Part shown: one piece after another, positions 52,353 to 61,626 of the stretch | How the letters are laid out: each line of letters opens with the position of its first letter | Position numbering within the stretch: the first letter of the stretch is position 1 | Assembly (NCBI GenBank): GCA_963777905.1 | Contig: CAVZSM010000019.1 | Span: forward strand, 248,001-312,000 | DNA length: 64,000 bases | DNA from: Trebonia sp963777905 | Lineage (GTDB): Bacteria > Actinomycetota > Actinomycetes > Streptosporangiales > Streptosporangiaceae | Direction: 5' to 3' | Program-made: the position numbers and the translations under genes | The notes under the pieces: generated by a model | Database searches by the model: none | What the model was told of the DNA's origin: nothing | Seen by the model: the letters and a program-made list of their open reading frames with translations, nothing else

Positions 52353-53055
52353 CACGACGGGTCATCCAGCAGGCGCCGCGGGCGGCCGTGAGGTACTGGC
52401 GTTCGACCTTTACGGGACGCTGGTCGACCCGATCGCCATCGCCGGCGAGCTCGGCCGTCTCCTCGGTGACGCAGACGGCCGCGAGGCGGCCGGGCTCTGG
52501 CGGTCCAAGCAGCTGGAGTACTCTTTCCGGCTCACGGCAATGGGCCGTTACGAGGACTTCCGCTGGGTGACGGCCCGCGCGCTTGACTTCGCGCTTGCCT
52601 CGGTCGGGGGACGCCTGCCGGACGGGCAGGCCGAGCGGCTGGTCGAGCTGTACGACCACCTGCGGCCATTCCCCGACGCCGTCCCCGCGCTGCTGGCGCT
52701 GGCTGACCTGAAGTACGAGCTCGCGGTGCTGTCCAACGGGACCCCGGCGATGATCGGGAACTGCCTTGACAACAGCGGCCTCGGGGAGTTCTTCGGCCAG
52801 CGGATCAGCGTGGACGAGGTCCGCGCGTTCAAGCCGTCGCCCGTGGTGTACCGGCACGCCGCGGAGCGGCTGTCGGTGACGGCCGGGCAGGTCCGGCTGG
52901 TGACGAGCAACGCGTTCGACTGTGTCGGGGCCAGCGCGGCGGGGATGCGCACGGTCTGGGTAAACCGTTCCGCCGCCCCGTTCGACACGATCGGCGCCCA
53001 GCCGGACCTCACCGTGCCCGCGCTCGACCGCCTGCCTGCGGCGCTGGGCGGCTGA
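52345..53055 (+). CDS. HAD superfamily hydrolase (haloacid dehalogenase type II)
   Basis: A 236-residue hydrolase. Motif I FDLYGTLVD (nucleophile Asp near residue 18), motif II LSNGTPAM, motif III lysine in FKPSPVVYRHA, and motif IV SNAFDCVGASAAGMRTVWVNR. The cap is the short type of subfamily IA/II haloacid dehalogenases, which act on 2-haloacids or as phosphatases. It overlaps the anti-sigma gene, so it may be cotranscribed, but a functional link is not obvious. Confidence 0.92.
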   Translation: MASTTGHPAGAAGGREVLAFDLYGTLVDPIAIAGELGRLLGDADGREAAGLWRSKQLEYSFRLTAMGRYEDFRWVTARALDFALASVGGRLPDGQAERLVELYDHLRPFPDAVPALLALADLKYELAVLSNGTPAMIGNCLDNSGLGEFFGQRISVDEVRAFKPSPVVYRHAAERLSVTAGQVRLVTSNAFDCVGASAAGMRTVWVNRSAAPFDTIGAQPDLTVPALDRLPAALGG

Positions 53056-53089
53056 CGCCGCGGAGGCGGGCGGCGGAGCCCGCCGGGAA

Positions 53090-53869
<780 letters not shown>

Positions 53870-54095
53870 TGCGGTCTCCTCAATGGTTGACGCTGTGAGC
53901 GGGACGGCCACGGAGTCAGCCGCGCCCGTTCGGCTGAATGCTCTTGAACTACGGCCTGTTAGCGGCGAGCGGCGGCGATGTCTTACCAGGGGCGCCGGAC
54001 TGAGATCCACCGGTAAGAACCGGGGCGGAGGCGACGCCTACGTACCGGGCGGTCCCATCAGGGACCGTCCTGGTAACGACGAAGGAGAAACCGCG

Positions 54096-54587
54096 ATGCC
54101 CCTGCTCAACCCTGGCGACTCGTTCCCGCGGCTGACAATCGAGACCGCTGGCGGCCAGTCGCTTACGATCCCGGACGCGTTCGCCGGCGGCTTCGCCGCG
54201 GTGCTGTTCTACCGGGGTGCCTGGTGCCCGTACTGCAACGCGCAGCTGCGCGCCTTCGAGCGGGCCCGCCAGGTACTGGCGGACAACGGCATCCGCGTCG
54301 TCGCCCTCTCCGTCGATGACAAGGAGACCAGTGCCGCGCTGATCGAAAAGCACAAGCTGACCTTCCCGATCGGTTACGGCGCCGACGCCCGCGCCGTGGC
54401 CGCGCTCACCGGCGCGTTCGTCAACCCCGATCCGGTGTACCTGCAGTCGACCGACTTCGTGCTCGACCCGGGAGGGAAAGTTATCGTCAGCGTGTACTCA
54501 AGCGGCGCCATCGGGCGGCTCGTCCCCGACAACGTCGTCGGCCTGGTCCGCTACCTGCGCGAGCACTCGGCGCCTGCGACGGCCTGA
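54096..54587 (+). CDS. Peroxiredoxin (AhpC/TSA family)
   Basis: A 163-residue peroxiredoxin with the active site YRGAWCPYC (peroxidatic C44, possible resolving C47) and the VLDPGGKVIVSVY strand near the C-terminus. It reduces peroxides in the cytoplasm using thiol donors. The ATG at 54096 has AAGGAG at good distance. It is divergent from an SDR and followed after 20 bases by an Rv2466c-like protein; the pair is probably one redox operon. Confidence 0.92.
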   Translation: MPLLNPGDSFPRLTIETAGGQSLTIPDAFAGGFAAVLFYRGAWCPYCNAQLRAFERARQVLADNGIRVVALSVDDKETSAALIEKHKLTFPIGYGADARAVAALTGAFVNPDPVYLQSTDFVLDPGGKVIVSVYSSGAIGRLVPDNVVGLVRYLREHSAPATA

Positions 54588-54607
54588 GCGGAACGGGAGA
54601 CGGCAGC

Positions 54608-55330
54608 ATGAATAGTGCGGATATCCGCTTCTACTTCGACCCGGTGTGCCCGTTCGCGTGGATGACGAGCAAGTGGGTGCGCATGGTGGCCGCGCAGCGG
54701 GACTACACCGTCGACTGGCGGTTCATCTCGCTCCGCATGATCAACTCCGCAGTCGACTACGACAGCCACTTCCCTGTCGGCTACGAGGAAGGGCACGCCT
54801 CGGGGCTGCGGCTCCTGCGGGTCGCCGCGCGGGTCAGGGCCGAGCACGGACGGGCCGCCGTCGGCTCGTTCTACGAGGCCGTCAGCAGCGAGATCTTCGA
54901 CGCTCCCGGTGCCGCCGGGCTGACCCCCGCCACCAGGGGCAGCCGCGCCTTCGTCGAGCCGCTGCTCGCCACGGCGGGCCTGCCCGCAGGCCTGGCGGAC
55001 GCCCTCGACGACACGCGGTGGGACAAGGAGATACGCGCCGAGGGCGACGAGGCACTGTCGCTGACCGGCCGGGACGTCGGCACGCCGATCATCCATTTCA
55101 GCCCGCCGGGCGGCACGGCGTTCTTCGGCCCGGTGATCAGCAGGCTGCCCGGTCCCGACGACGCCGTCCGGCTCTGGGACCATGTCACGGCCCTGGCCGC
55201 CTTCCCCGGCTTCGCCGAGCTCAAGCGGAGCCTGCGCGAGCGACCGCAGCTGCGCAGCTTCGGCGTAGACCCCGGCACGGCCGGAACGGAGGAAGACTGG
55301 CACGCCGGCAGCCGCAAGTCCGCGCCGTAG
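54608..55330 (+). CDS. DsbA-family protein, Rv2466c-like (mycothiol-associated)
   Basis: A 240-residue thioredoxin-fold protein of the DsbA/HCCA isomerase type. It contains FYFDPVCPFAWMTSKWV near the N-terminus, with C14 as the only cysteine of the motif (CPFA, no second Cys). The GTPIIHF cis-Pro loop and the final helix match the mycothiol-dependent nitroreductase Rv2466c family. A mycothiol role is inferred from the family. It follows a peroxiredoxin and is followed by a hairpin terminator. Confidence 0.85.
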   Translation: MNSADIRFYFDPVCPFAWMTSKWVRMVAAQRDYTVDWRFISLRMINSAVDYDSHFPVGYEEGHASGLRLLRVAARVRAEHGRAAVGSFYEAVSSEIFDAPGAAGLTPATRGSRAFVEPLLATAGLPAGLADALDDTRWDKEIRAEGDEALSLTGRDVGTPIIHFSPPGGTAFFGPVISRLPGPDDAVRLWDHVTALAAFPGFAELKRSLRERPQLRSFGVDPGTAGTEEDWHAGSRKSAP

Positions 55331-55364
55331 CCCCGGCAGGTCACCGGCCCCCGCGGCAGTCACC

Positions 55365-55408
55365 CGCATCCGTTCGGGTAATCAAGGACATCAGCCCGAA
55401 CGGATGCG
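55365..55408. terminator. Hairpin after the redox operon
   Basis: A 14-bp perfect inverted repeat (arms 55365-55378 and 55395-55408, GCATCCGTTCGGG type) with a 16-base loop lies 34 bases after the stop of the Rv2466c-like gene. There is no poly-T tail, as usual in this GC range. Confidence 0.8.
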
Positions 55409-55448
55409 TGGTTCCCTGCCGGGGCGCCGATCGCTTGAGCCGCTTCCT

Positions 55449-55462
55449 GAATTCATGAATTC
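55449..55462. promoter_or_regulatory. Perfect 14-bp AT-rich palindrome
   Basis: GAATTCATGAATTC is a fully symmetrical site in an AT-richer patch 82 bases before the next start codon. It may be a repressor site for the maleylpyruvate-isomerase-like gene. No adjacent regulator gene is known to bind it. Confidence 0.35.
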
Positions 55463-55544
55463 GCTCAGCGGATCAATGAAACTGGCGGTCTGTTAACCGT
55501 CGGGCTGGCGGGTATGCCCGCCCGGTAACCAGAAAGCAGGATCC

Positions 55545-56294
55545 ATGGACTACGCAGCCGCCTTGACCGGGCAGAATCAGCAACTGGGAGAGCTACTGAG
55601 GGATGCGGACTGGTCGGTGCCGGTGCCGACCTGTCCCGGCTGGACGCTCCAGCAGCTGCTGCGCCACGTAGCGCGGGGCGACCGCTGGGCCGCCCAGATC
55701 ATCACCGACCGGGCCGACACCAGCCTGGACCCGCGACTGGTCAGAGAGGGCAAGCCGCCCGCTGACGCCCCGGGCGCGATCCGGTGGCTCTCGCAAAGCC
55801 CCCTGATCCTGCTCGCGGCGGTCGAGGACATCGGCCCGGGCACCGAGGTGTCTACGTTCACGGGGCCGAAGGCCGCCGCGTGGTGGACCAGGCGGCGGCT
55901 GCACGAGGCAACGGTCCACCGGGCCGACGCCGCAATCGCGCTCGGCGCCCCGTACGAGCTGCCGGCCGAACTGGCCGCGGACGGCATCTCCGAATGGCTC
56001 GACCGGCTCGCCGACCAGCAGGCCCTCGGCCAGCCGCCGTCCCTGCCCGCCGGGGCGAGCCTGGCCCTGCGGGCAACCGACCAGGACCTGACCGAGAACA
56101 CCTGGACCGTCCTCGGCAGCCCCGAGGGCGTGCACTGGCACGGCCGGCTAGCCAGCGCCGACCTGGCTCTCTCCGGGCCGGCTACCGATCTGCTGCTGGC
56201 CCTGCTACGGCGGCGGCCGGTCGAGGACACGGGCATCAGCATGCAGGGAGACACCGCGCTGTGGCGCTCATGGCTGGCCATGACACCGCTGTGA
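55545..56294 (+). CDS. Maleylpyruvate isomerase family protein (mycothiol-dependent fold)
   Basis: A 249-residue protein of the actinobacterial TIGR03083 type. The DinB-like four-helix N-terminal domain has PTCPGWTLQQLLRHVARGDRWAA (metal-ligand His41) and LHEATVHRADA (second histidine cluster), followed by the small C-terminal domain. Family members bind zinc and mycothiol; many are of unknown substrate. ATG at 55545. It stands alone, with a gene-free stretch behind it. Confidence 0.88.
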   Translation: MDYAAALTGQNQQLGELLRDADWSVPVPTCPGWTLQQLLRHVARGDRWAAQIITDRADTSLDPRLVREGKPPADAPGAIRWLSQSPLILLAAVEDIGPGTEVSTFTGPKAAAWWTRRRLHEATVHRADAAIALGAPYELPAELAADGISEWLDRLADQQALGQPPSLPAGASLALRATDQDLTENTWTVLGSPEGVHWHGRLASADLALSGPATDLLLALLRRRPVEDTGISMQGDTALWRSWLAMTPL

Positions 56295-56608
56295 CCGCCC
56301 GGCTTCCTGACGGTCTGAGCCGAACCGGGACGCGATGCCGCGCAGCGAGCCCTCCCCGCGCCAAGGCAGTAGCCCTGTCTAGCTCCCAGGTATCTGTCGC
56401 ATCCTGCCGCAGTCCGCCTGTTCCAGAAACTGCTCGGCCTAGGTCGCGGGTATCCGTTGCATCAGTCACGGCAGCAGCACACGGCGGATCCGCGAGGCTA
56501 GCGTGACACCTGGCCGGGCAGAGGACGAGCGCGGTGTCCTCACCCGGCCCGGGCGCTTGACGTCTCATCCTGGTGCGGCGGGTGCTTGCCGGTGGCCCGG
56601 CGGGCGGG
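56295..56608. other. Gene-free stretch
   Basis: No open frame with support on either strand. Two loosely similar lines (GGTATCTGTCGCATC near 56389 and GGTATCCGTTGCATC near 56449) occur 60 bp apart. I see no hairpin, IS end or promoter that stands out. Confidence 0.6.
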
Positions 56609-57325
56609 TTAGCGGTAGTCGGGGTTGTCGAAGTCGTAGCGGCAGCCGGCGTCCCAGCCGGAGCGCTGGTTGCCGTGGGCGGGGATGCCGCCGGCGTCCT
56701 TGAGCATCCGGGCCAGGTGCAGCAGGTTCCACGTCATGAACGTGGTGTTGCGGTTGGTGAAGTCGTTGTCCGGGCCGCCGGAGCCAGGGTCGAGGTAGGA
56801 CGGCCCGGGCCCGGCCTCGCCGATCCAGCCCGCGTCGGCCTGCGGCGGGATGGTGTACCCGAGGTGCTGCAGGCTGTAGAGGACATTCATCGCGCAGTGC
56901 TTGACGCCGTCCTCGTTGCCGGTGATCAGGCAGCCGCCGGCCCGGCCGTAGTAGGCGTACTGGCCTGCGTCGTTGAGCAGGTGGGAGCAGCCGTAGAGCC
57001 GTTCGATGACGCGCTTGGTGACCGAGCTGTTGTCACCAAGCCAGATCGGGCCGGCGATGACCAGAATGTCGGCGGCCAGCACCTTCTCCTGCAACTGCGG
57101 CCAGGCGTCGGCGGCGGCACCGTGCTCGGTCATGTCCGGCCACACCCCAGTGGCGATGTCGTGGTCGGTGGCGCGGATCGTCTCGGTCCGGACGCCGTTG
57201 GTGGCCATGATCGCGGCGCTGCGGTCGATCAGCCCCTGGGTGTGGCTCAGCTGCGGTGACGGTTTCAGCGTGCAGTTGAAGAACAGCGCGCTCAGATCGT
57301 CATAGCGCGGACCCGTGCTCGTCAT
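56609..57325 (-). CDS. Flavodoxin/NADPH-dependent FMN reductase-like protein
   Basis: A 238-residue flavodoxin-fold protein. The first strand and FMN phosphate loop read FFNCTLKPSPQLSHTQ, followed by DILVIAGPIWLGDNSSVTKRVIERL and YYGRAGGCLITGNEDG, the usual order in FMN reductases and WrbA-like proteins. The C-terminal 50 residues (PGPSYLDPGSGG onward) are longer than in the small reductases. ATG at 57325. It lies 80 bases from the left end of the insertion sequence and reads away from it. Confidence 0.88.
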   Translation of the reverse strand: MTSTGPRYDDLSALFFNCTLKPSPQLSHTQGLIDRSAAIMATNGVRTETIRATDHDIATGVWPDMTEHGAAADAWPQLQEKVLAADILVIAGPIWLGDNSSVTKRVIERLYGCSHLLNDAGQYAYYGRAGGCLITGNEDGVKHCAMNVLYSLQHLGYTIPPQADAGWIGEAGPGPSYLDPGSGGPDNDFTNRNTTFMTWNLLHLARMLKDAGGIPAHGNQRSGWDAGCRYDFDNPDYR

Positions 57326-57405
57326 CGCGGTCCCCTCCCGGGACGGGAACTCCCCGTCTCCCGCTCTATCGTCCGCGGATGTCGGCCGGAGGTTACAAGA
57401 TCACT

Positions 57406-58633
57406 TGTAGGTGCCGAAAACCTATGCCGCCCGGCCGGATGCTCCGCTGACCGCTGGATGCCCGGCGCCGCGTCCAGGACGTGCCGGGCCGGTCTTAGCG
57501 CGCCGGGGCGTGGGATGATCTTCGGCTTGTGGGCTTGAAGCTGATCTTCTTGATTGTCACCCGTGCCGTGTCGCTGCTGGGCTTGTCGCGGCGGGAGCGG
57601 TGGTGGAAGGACGCCGAGATCCTTATGCTGCGCCATCAGCTGGCCGTGGCTGAGCACGAGCGGCCTCATGCTCATTCGCGTTTGACGTGGCCGGACCGGG
57701 CATGGCTGACGCTGCTTGCGGGAACGGTACCGGCGGAACGCCTGGCGGCGATGCGGCTGATCGTCACTCCCGGCACGATCTTGCGCTGGCAGCGTGACAT
57801 CATCCGCAGCCGGTGGGCGCGCCGGTCACGCCGGGGCCGCTCCGGGCGCCCGGCAACGCACCGCAAGGTGCAGTCGGTGGTGCTACGGCTGGCCCGGGAG
57901 AACGAGTCGTGGGGGTACCGGCGGATCCACGGCGAGCTCGCGGGACTCGGCATCACGGTGGCGCCGTCCACGGTCTGGCAGATCCTCAAGAGCGCCGGGA
58001 TCAAACAGGCTCCACGCCGGGATAGCCCGGGCTGGGCGGAGTTCCTGCGGTCCCAGGCGCCGGGGATCCTGGCGCTGGACTTCTTCACCGCCGACCTGCT
58101 CAACGGCACGAAGGTCTACGTCCCGGCCGTCATCGAGCACGGCACCCGCCGCATCCGGATCCTCGGAGCCACCGGGCATCCGGTCCAGTCGTGGGTAGTG
58201 CAGCAAGCCCGGAACCTGCTCATGGACCTGGAAGATGCAGGAATGAAAGTGAAGTTCGTCCTGCATGGCCGGGACGCCAGCTTCACCGCCGCGTTCAACG
58301 CCGTCTTCCAGGCCTCTGGCGTCAGGGTCGTCCGCTCCGCTATTCAGGCGCCGCGAATGAACTCGATCATGGAACGCTGGATCGGCAGCTGCCGGCGTGA
58401 GCTGCTGGACCGGACCCTGATCTGGAACCGGCGCCACCTGATGACCGTCCTGCGCGACTACGAGGACTACTACAACACGCATCGGCCGCACCGCACCCTG
58501 AACCAGGCCGCGCCGCTCCGCCCGCTGCCAGATGGCGTCATCGACTTGGACCACTTCCGCATCCGGCGGCGTGACCGCGCTGGAGGCGTGATTCACGAAT
58601 ATCGCCTGGTGGCATAGGTTTTCGGCACCCACA
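57406..58633. mobile_element. Complete insertion sequence with 26-bp imperfect inverted repeats
   Basis: The ends at 57406-57431 and 58608-58633 are inverted repeats agreeing at 24 of 26 positions (GGTGCCGAAAACCTATGCC is identical in both). The element is 1228 bp and holds one transposase gene. I cannot see a convincing target duplication: the flanks read GATCACT on the left and GCACGGC on the right. Its right end lies against a decapitated SDR gene. Confidence 0.85.
57529..58617 (+). CDS. Transposase with rve (DDE) catalytic domain
   Basis: A 362-residue transposase in one frame. The N-terminal HTH region (about 25-145) has WKDAEILMLRHQLAVAE, TILRWQRDII and WGYRRIHGELAGLG. The integrase core follows with the catalytic acids in ALDFFTAD, LHGRDASF and MNSIMERWI. 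The start is GTG. It reads from the left end of the element and ends just inside the right repeat. The gene looks intact. A related fragment lies at 37185-37409. Confidence 0.93.
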   Translation: MGLKLIFLIVTRAVSLLGLSRRERWWKDAEILMLRHQLAVAEHERPHAHSRLTWPDRAWLTLLAGTVPAERLAAMRLIVTPGTILRWQRDIIRSRWARRSRRGRSGRPATHRKVQSVVLRLARENESWGYRRIHGELAGLGITVAPSTVWQILKSAGIKQAPRRDSPGWAEFLRSQAPGILALDFFTADLLNGTKVYVPAVIEHGTRRIRILGATGHPVQSWVVQQARNLLMDLEDAGMKVKFVLHGRDASFTAAFNAVFQASGVRVVRSAIQAPRMNSIMERWIGSCRRELLDRTLIWNRRHLMTVLRDYEDYYNTHRPHRTLNQAAPLRPLPDGVIDLDHFRIRRRDRAGGVIHEYRLVA

Positions 58634-58993
58634 GCACGGCAGCATCGTGAACATCGGGTCGACGGTCATCGTCCGCGGCAGCGCGCGGGCCCCGCAGTAC
58701 GCGGCGGCGAAGTACGGGATCCTGGGCGTGACGAAATCGTACGCGCACGCGTTCGCGCCTACGGTCCGTGTCAACGTCTTCGCCCCGGGATTCATCGAAA
58801 CCGAGGCCACCCTCGGCCGCCAGAACTGGCAGTCTGGCCGGGGCGACCAGCTGCGATCGCTTACCCCCTGGGGCGGATCCCCGGGCCGGCCGAGCTCGCG
58901 GGCACCGCCCTGTTCCTTGCCAGCGATGACGCCGCGCACATGACGGGCGGCTACATGGTGGCGGACGGCGGCTATAACATGGTCGGTGCGTGA
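58631..58993 (+). pseudogene. SDR gene, 5' end lost at the IS and one frameshift
   Basis: Directly after the IS end the text HGSIVNIGSTVIVRGSARAPQYAAAKYGILGVTKSYAHAF continues as a classical SDR (catalytic S, YxxxK and PGFIETE). After 58864 the frame changes and PGPAELAGTALFLASDDAAHMTGGYMVADGGYNMVG completes the C-terminus. One C is missing in the ACCCCCTG run (58864-58868). The NAD-binding N-terminal half does not occur on the other side of the IS, so it was deleted. Confidence 0.82.
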
Positions 58994-59045
58994 ACCAGCG
59001 GGAGCGGCGCCGCGGCGCGCCGGGTAAGCGAGCGGGGGACAAGGC

Positions 59046-60032
59046 GTGAGCGAGCCGAAGGAGCCCCACCTAAACGATCTCGGCCTGGCCGAGGCCCGTG
59101 CGCTTGTGCGGCGCGCCGTGGACAAGGCCGAGCAGCTCGGGCTCCGCGGCTCGGTAGCCGTCGCGGGCGCGACCGGGCTCCTGATCACGGCCTCGCGCAT
59201 GGACGCCGGGGGACCTGGCGGGATGACACGCGCCCGGTCGAAGGCCTGGATCTCCGCGACACAGCAGATCCCGAGCGCGGAGCACCTGCACCGCATGACA
59301 ACGATCGCCCCGCCAGTCTCCGCCGGGTTCGCCAAGGCGTCCCCTGAGGCGCTGTTTCCCGGCGCGGGCGGGATGCCGATCAGCATAGACGGCGTGGTCG
59401 TGGCCGGCATCGCGGCCTCAGGCGCGACGGTGAGCCCGTTCTTCCCTGCCGACGTGGACCCGCGCGTCGTCAGCGCTGACGGCAGGCCTGCCAACCCCGA
59501 GGACCTGCTGATCGCCTACGCACTCGGAGTTCCGTACACCGGACAGCACGGGGACGATGCGAAGCGGTGGGAGCAGCGCTTCGGCGACCTGGTCCTCGGC
59601 CCGGCCGACAGCCTCGGCATGGCACCCGCGCCCCCGGCGAGCCGTCAGGCCCAGCTCGACTGGGCGAGGGCGCTCTGCAACGCGGTCATGGAAGCGGCGT
59701 CACGCCGCGGTGTCCGGGTGGCCGTCGCCGTGGTGGACCGCGGCGGTGACCCGATTCAGCAGGACCTGATGGACGGTGCCCCGGGCGCCGGGGTTGCCAT
59801 CGCGCAAGCCGTGGCAGGTACCGCGGCGCTGTTCGACTGCGCCAGCGGCGATCTCGGCTCCCGATTCGGCCACGCCGATGCCATCGCGGCGCTTGTGGTG
59901 CCGCCGGTACTCGGCGTTCCCGGTGGCCTGCCGGTCCGCGACGACGGAGGGGTGGTCGCCGGCCTCGGTGTCGGCGGCGGTGACCCGTCCGTCTGCGCGG
60001 ACATCGCGTCGACCGTCTTGGCCGCGTCATGA
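59046..60032 (+). CDS. Protein with two tandem HbpS/GlcG-like domains
   Basis: A 328-residue protein built from two GlcG/HbpS (heme-binding) domains. The first (about 15-145) contains the GSVAVAGATGLLITASRMDAGG strand and LFPGAGGMPI. The second (about 200-325) contains RVAVAVVDRGGDPIQQDLMDG and PGGLPVRDDGGVVAGLGVGGG. Single-domain members bind heme or act in glycolate and propanediol clusters; two in one chain are unusual. GTG start. It lies 52 bases after the SDR remnant and overlaps the next gene (ATGA). Confidence 0.85.
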   Translation: MSEPKEPHLNDLGLAEARALVRRAVDKAEQLGLRGSVAVAGATGLLITASRMDAGGPGGMTRARSKAWISATQQIPSAEHLHRMTTIAPPVSAGFAKASPEALFPGAGGMPISIDGVVVAGIAASGATVSPFFPADVDPRVVSADGRPANPEDLLIAYALGVPYTGQHGDDAKRWEQRFGDLVLGPADSLGMAPAPPASRQAQLDWARALCNAVMEAASRRGVRVAVAVVDRGGDPIQQDLMDGAPGAGVAIAQAVAGTAALFDCASGDLGSRFGHADAIAALVVPPVLGVPGGLPVRDDGGVVAGLGVGGGDPSVCADIASTVLAAS

Positions 60033-60961
60033 CAGCCGGCCGCCCGGTCCGCATCGCCGTCATCGGCTGCGGAGCGATCGGCAGCCTTTACGCCGCGCAC
60101 CTCGCGCGCGGCCCAGGGGTGGACGTGTGGGCCGTCGACCCCTGGGCCGAGCACGTGGCGGCGATAGAGTCGCGCGGACTGCGGGTCACCGGACTGGCGG
60201 ACTTCACCGTCAGGATCCACGCGCGGACCGACGGGCGTGACCTCCCGGCATGCGACTTCGGCGTCGTCGCCACCAAGGCGCTGCACACGCGGGCGGCCGT
60301 CGCGGGCGCACGGAATGCCATGGCGGGCGCCGCGGTCGTCAGCGTGCAGAACGGCCTCGGGAATGAGGAGGTCATCGCCCAGCTGGTACCACGCGTCATC
60401 CGCGGGAGCATCGTCACGGCCGGCGCGGTCGTGGCTCCCGGTGTCGTCCGGTACGACGCACCAGGGGACTCGTGGTTCGGGCCGTTCGAGCCTAAGCCGG
60501 CTGCCATGGGTGAGGTAACGCAGCTAGCCCGGCTGCTCACCGAGGGCGGACTGCGCACGCACGCGTTCGAGGACGCCAGGGGTCCGCAATGGACGAAAGT
60601 CATTTTCAACTCCGCGACGAGCCCGCTAGCCGCGCTGACCGGGCTCTCCGTGGGCCGCGTCTGCACCGACGCGGGGCTGCGGCGGCAGGTCGACGTACTG
60701 ATCGCGGAAGCGCTGGCGGTCTGCGACAAGGCCGGGATCGCCCTCACGCGCCCGCCGCGCGAGGCGGTGGACGAGGCCATCGCGGAGGCGTACGACCATA
60801 AGCCAAGCATGCTGCAGGACGTCCTGGCGTGCCGGGCGACCGAGATCGACGTGCTCAACGGCGGTATAGCCGCTGAGGGACGGCGGATGGGCATCCCCAC
60901 GCCGCTGCACGACTGCATGGTGGCGCTGGTCAAGGGCCTGGAGAAGTCCTGGCCGAGTTAG
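60029..60961 (+). CDS. ApbA/PanE family 2-dehydropantoate 2-reductase-like protein
   Basis: A 310-residue NADP-dependent reductase. The N-terminal Rossmann motif IAVIGCGAIGSLYAAHLARG, the VVSVQNGLGNEE segment and the C-terminal helical domain with KVIFNSATSPLAALTGLSVG and EIDVLNGGIAAEGRRMGIPTPLHD fit the family. It reduces ketopantoate or related 2-keto acids. The setting beside an SDR and HbpS-like gene suggests a different 2-keto substrate than pantothenate synthesis. Its ATG overlaps the preceding stop. Confidence 0.9.
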   Translation: MTAGRPVRIAVIGCGAIGSLYAAHLARGPGVDVWAVDPWAEHVAAIESRGLRVTGLADFTVRIHARTDGRDLPACDFGVVATKALHTRAAVAGARNAMAGAAVVSVQNGLGNEEVIAQLVPRVIRGSIVTAGAVVAPGVVRYDAPGDSWFGPFEPKPAAMGEVTQLARLLTEGGLRTHAFEDARGPQWTKVIFNSATSPLAALTGLSVGRVCTDAGLRRQVDVLIAEALAVCDKAGIALTRPPREAVDEAIAEAYDHKPSMLQDVLACRATEIDVLNGGIAAEGRRMGIPTPLHDCMVALVKGLEKSWPS

Positions 60962-61023
60962 CCGGGATCGGCGGCTGAGCGCCCGCGGCGTCGCCAACTC
61001 GTGACCTTGGGAGTGTGGACAAC

Positions 61024-61057
61024 TGTAGGTGCCGAAAACCTATGCCGCCTGGCCGGA
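61024..61057 (+). mobile_element. Solo left end of the same insertion sequence
   Basis: 34 bases agree with the left end at 57406-57439 at 33 positions, including the full inverted-repeat core. No transposase sequence follows; the next bases are unrelated and contain a small GGGGT...ACCCC hairpin (61059-61075). With the complete IS it brackets the SDR remnant, the HbpS-like and the PanE-like genes. Confidence 0.8.
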
Positions 61058-61205
61058 CCCGGGGTGATAAAACCCCAGGTCAGTACGGGTGAGGTCTTCA
61101 CGTTTGGGGCTGATCTGCGTGAACGGGGCCTGGCTGGCGGGCTGGCCACAGGTTAAGCGGCTGCTGGCCACACTTTCCGGAGGTCACGGGTCCGGTTCGG
61201 CGGGT

Positions 61206-61544
61206 TTACGGTTCCTGGCGGGTGCCTGCCTCGATGATTTCGAGGGTGAGGTCCTGCAGTTCGGCGAGCAGGACGCGGAGTCTCTTCGCTTTGTCGAACA
61301 GCGGCTGGTATTCGGCGAGTTCGGCGGGGGTGAGCCGTCTGGTGACGGTTTTGCCGCCGATTTTGCGCGTCCATTCGGCGTAGGGGCCGTGGAGGCGGGG
61401 CGGGTCGGCGTGGCAGCGGCAGCCGGGCTTGCCGCAGGCGTAGGCGCGGACGGTGAGGGTGCCGGGCAGGGCGGGGCCGGCCGCGGCGCCGATCTCTGCG
61501 GTGATCTTTTTCAGGGCCGCGCGCTGGGCGGGGCTTGGTTCCAT
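61206..61544 (-). CDS. DUF6788-like mobile-element-associated protein
   Basis: A 112-residue protein with a cysteine-rich core (CGKPGCRCHADPP) followed by LHGPYAEWTRKIGGKTVTRRLTPAE and a C-terminal coiled helix (FDKAKRLRVLLAELQDLTLEIIE). This is the DUF6788 pattern seen near transposases in actinobacteria. The ATG at 61544 begins the conserved part. It is divergent from the integrase-like gene 83 bases away. Its role is unknown; the CxxxCxC segment may bind zinc or DNA. Confidence 0.75.
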   Translation of the reverse strand: MEPSPAQRAALKKITAEIGAAAGPALPGTLTVRAYACGKPGCRCHADPPRLHGPYAEWTRKIGGKTVTRRLTPAELAEYQPLFDKAKRLRVLLAELQDLTLEIIEAGTRQEP

Positions 61545-61626
61545 GCGACACACCGTCCCAGATCCGCGGCTTCTGATGCTTTCCACAGTATATTCCTGTG
61601 GAAATGTCCCTGCCCGGGGAGGCTTG

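Noticed and set aside
56389..56465. Two loosely similar lines (GGTATCTGTCGCATC / GGTATCCGTTGCATC)
   Set aside because: Only two copies, imperfect, without flanking genes of matching orientation; not enough to call a repeat family or CRISPR.
61059..61075. GGGGT...ACCCC hairpin after the solo IS end
   Set aside because: Stem of only five base pairs and no gene close enough to need a terminator; could be chance.
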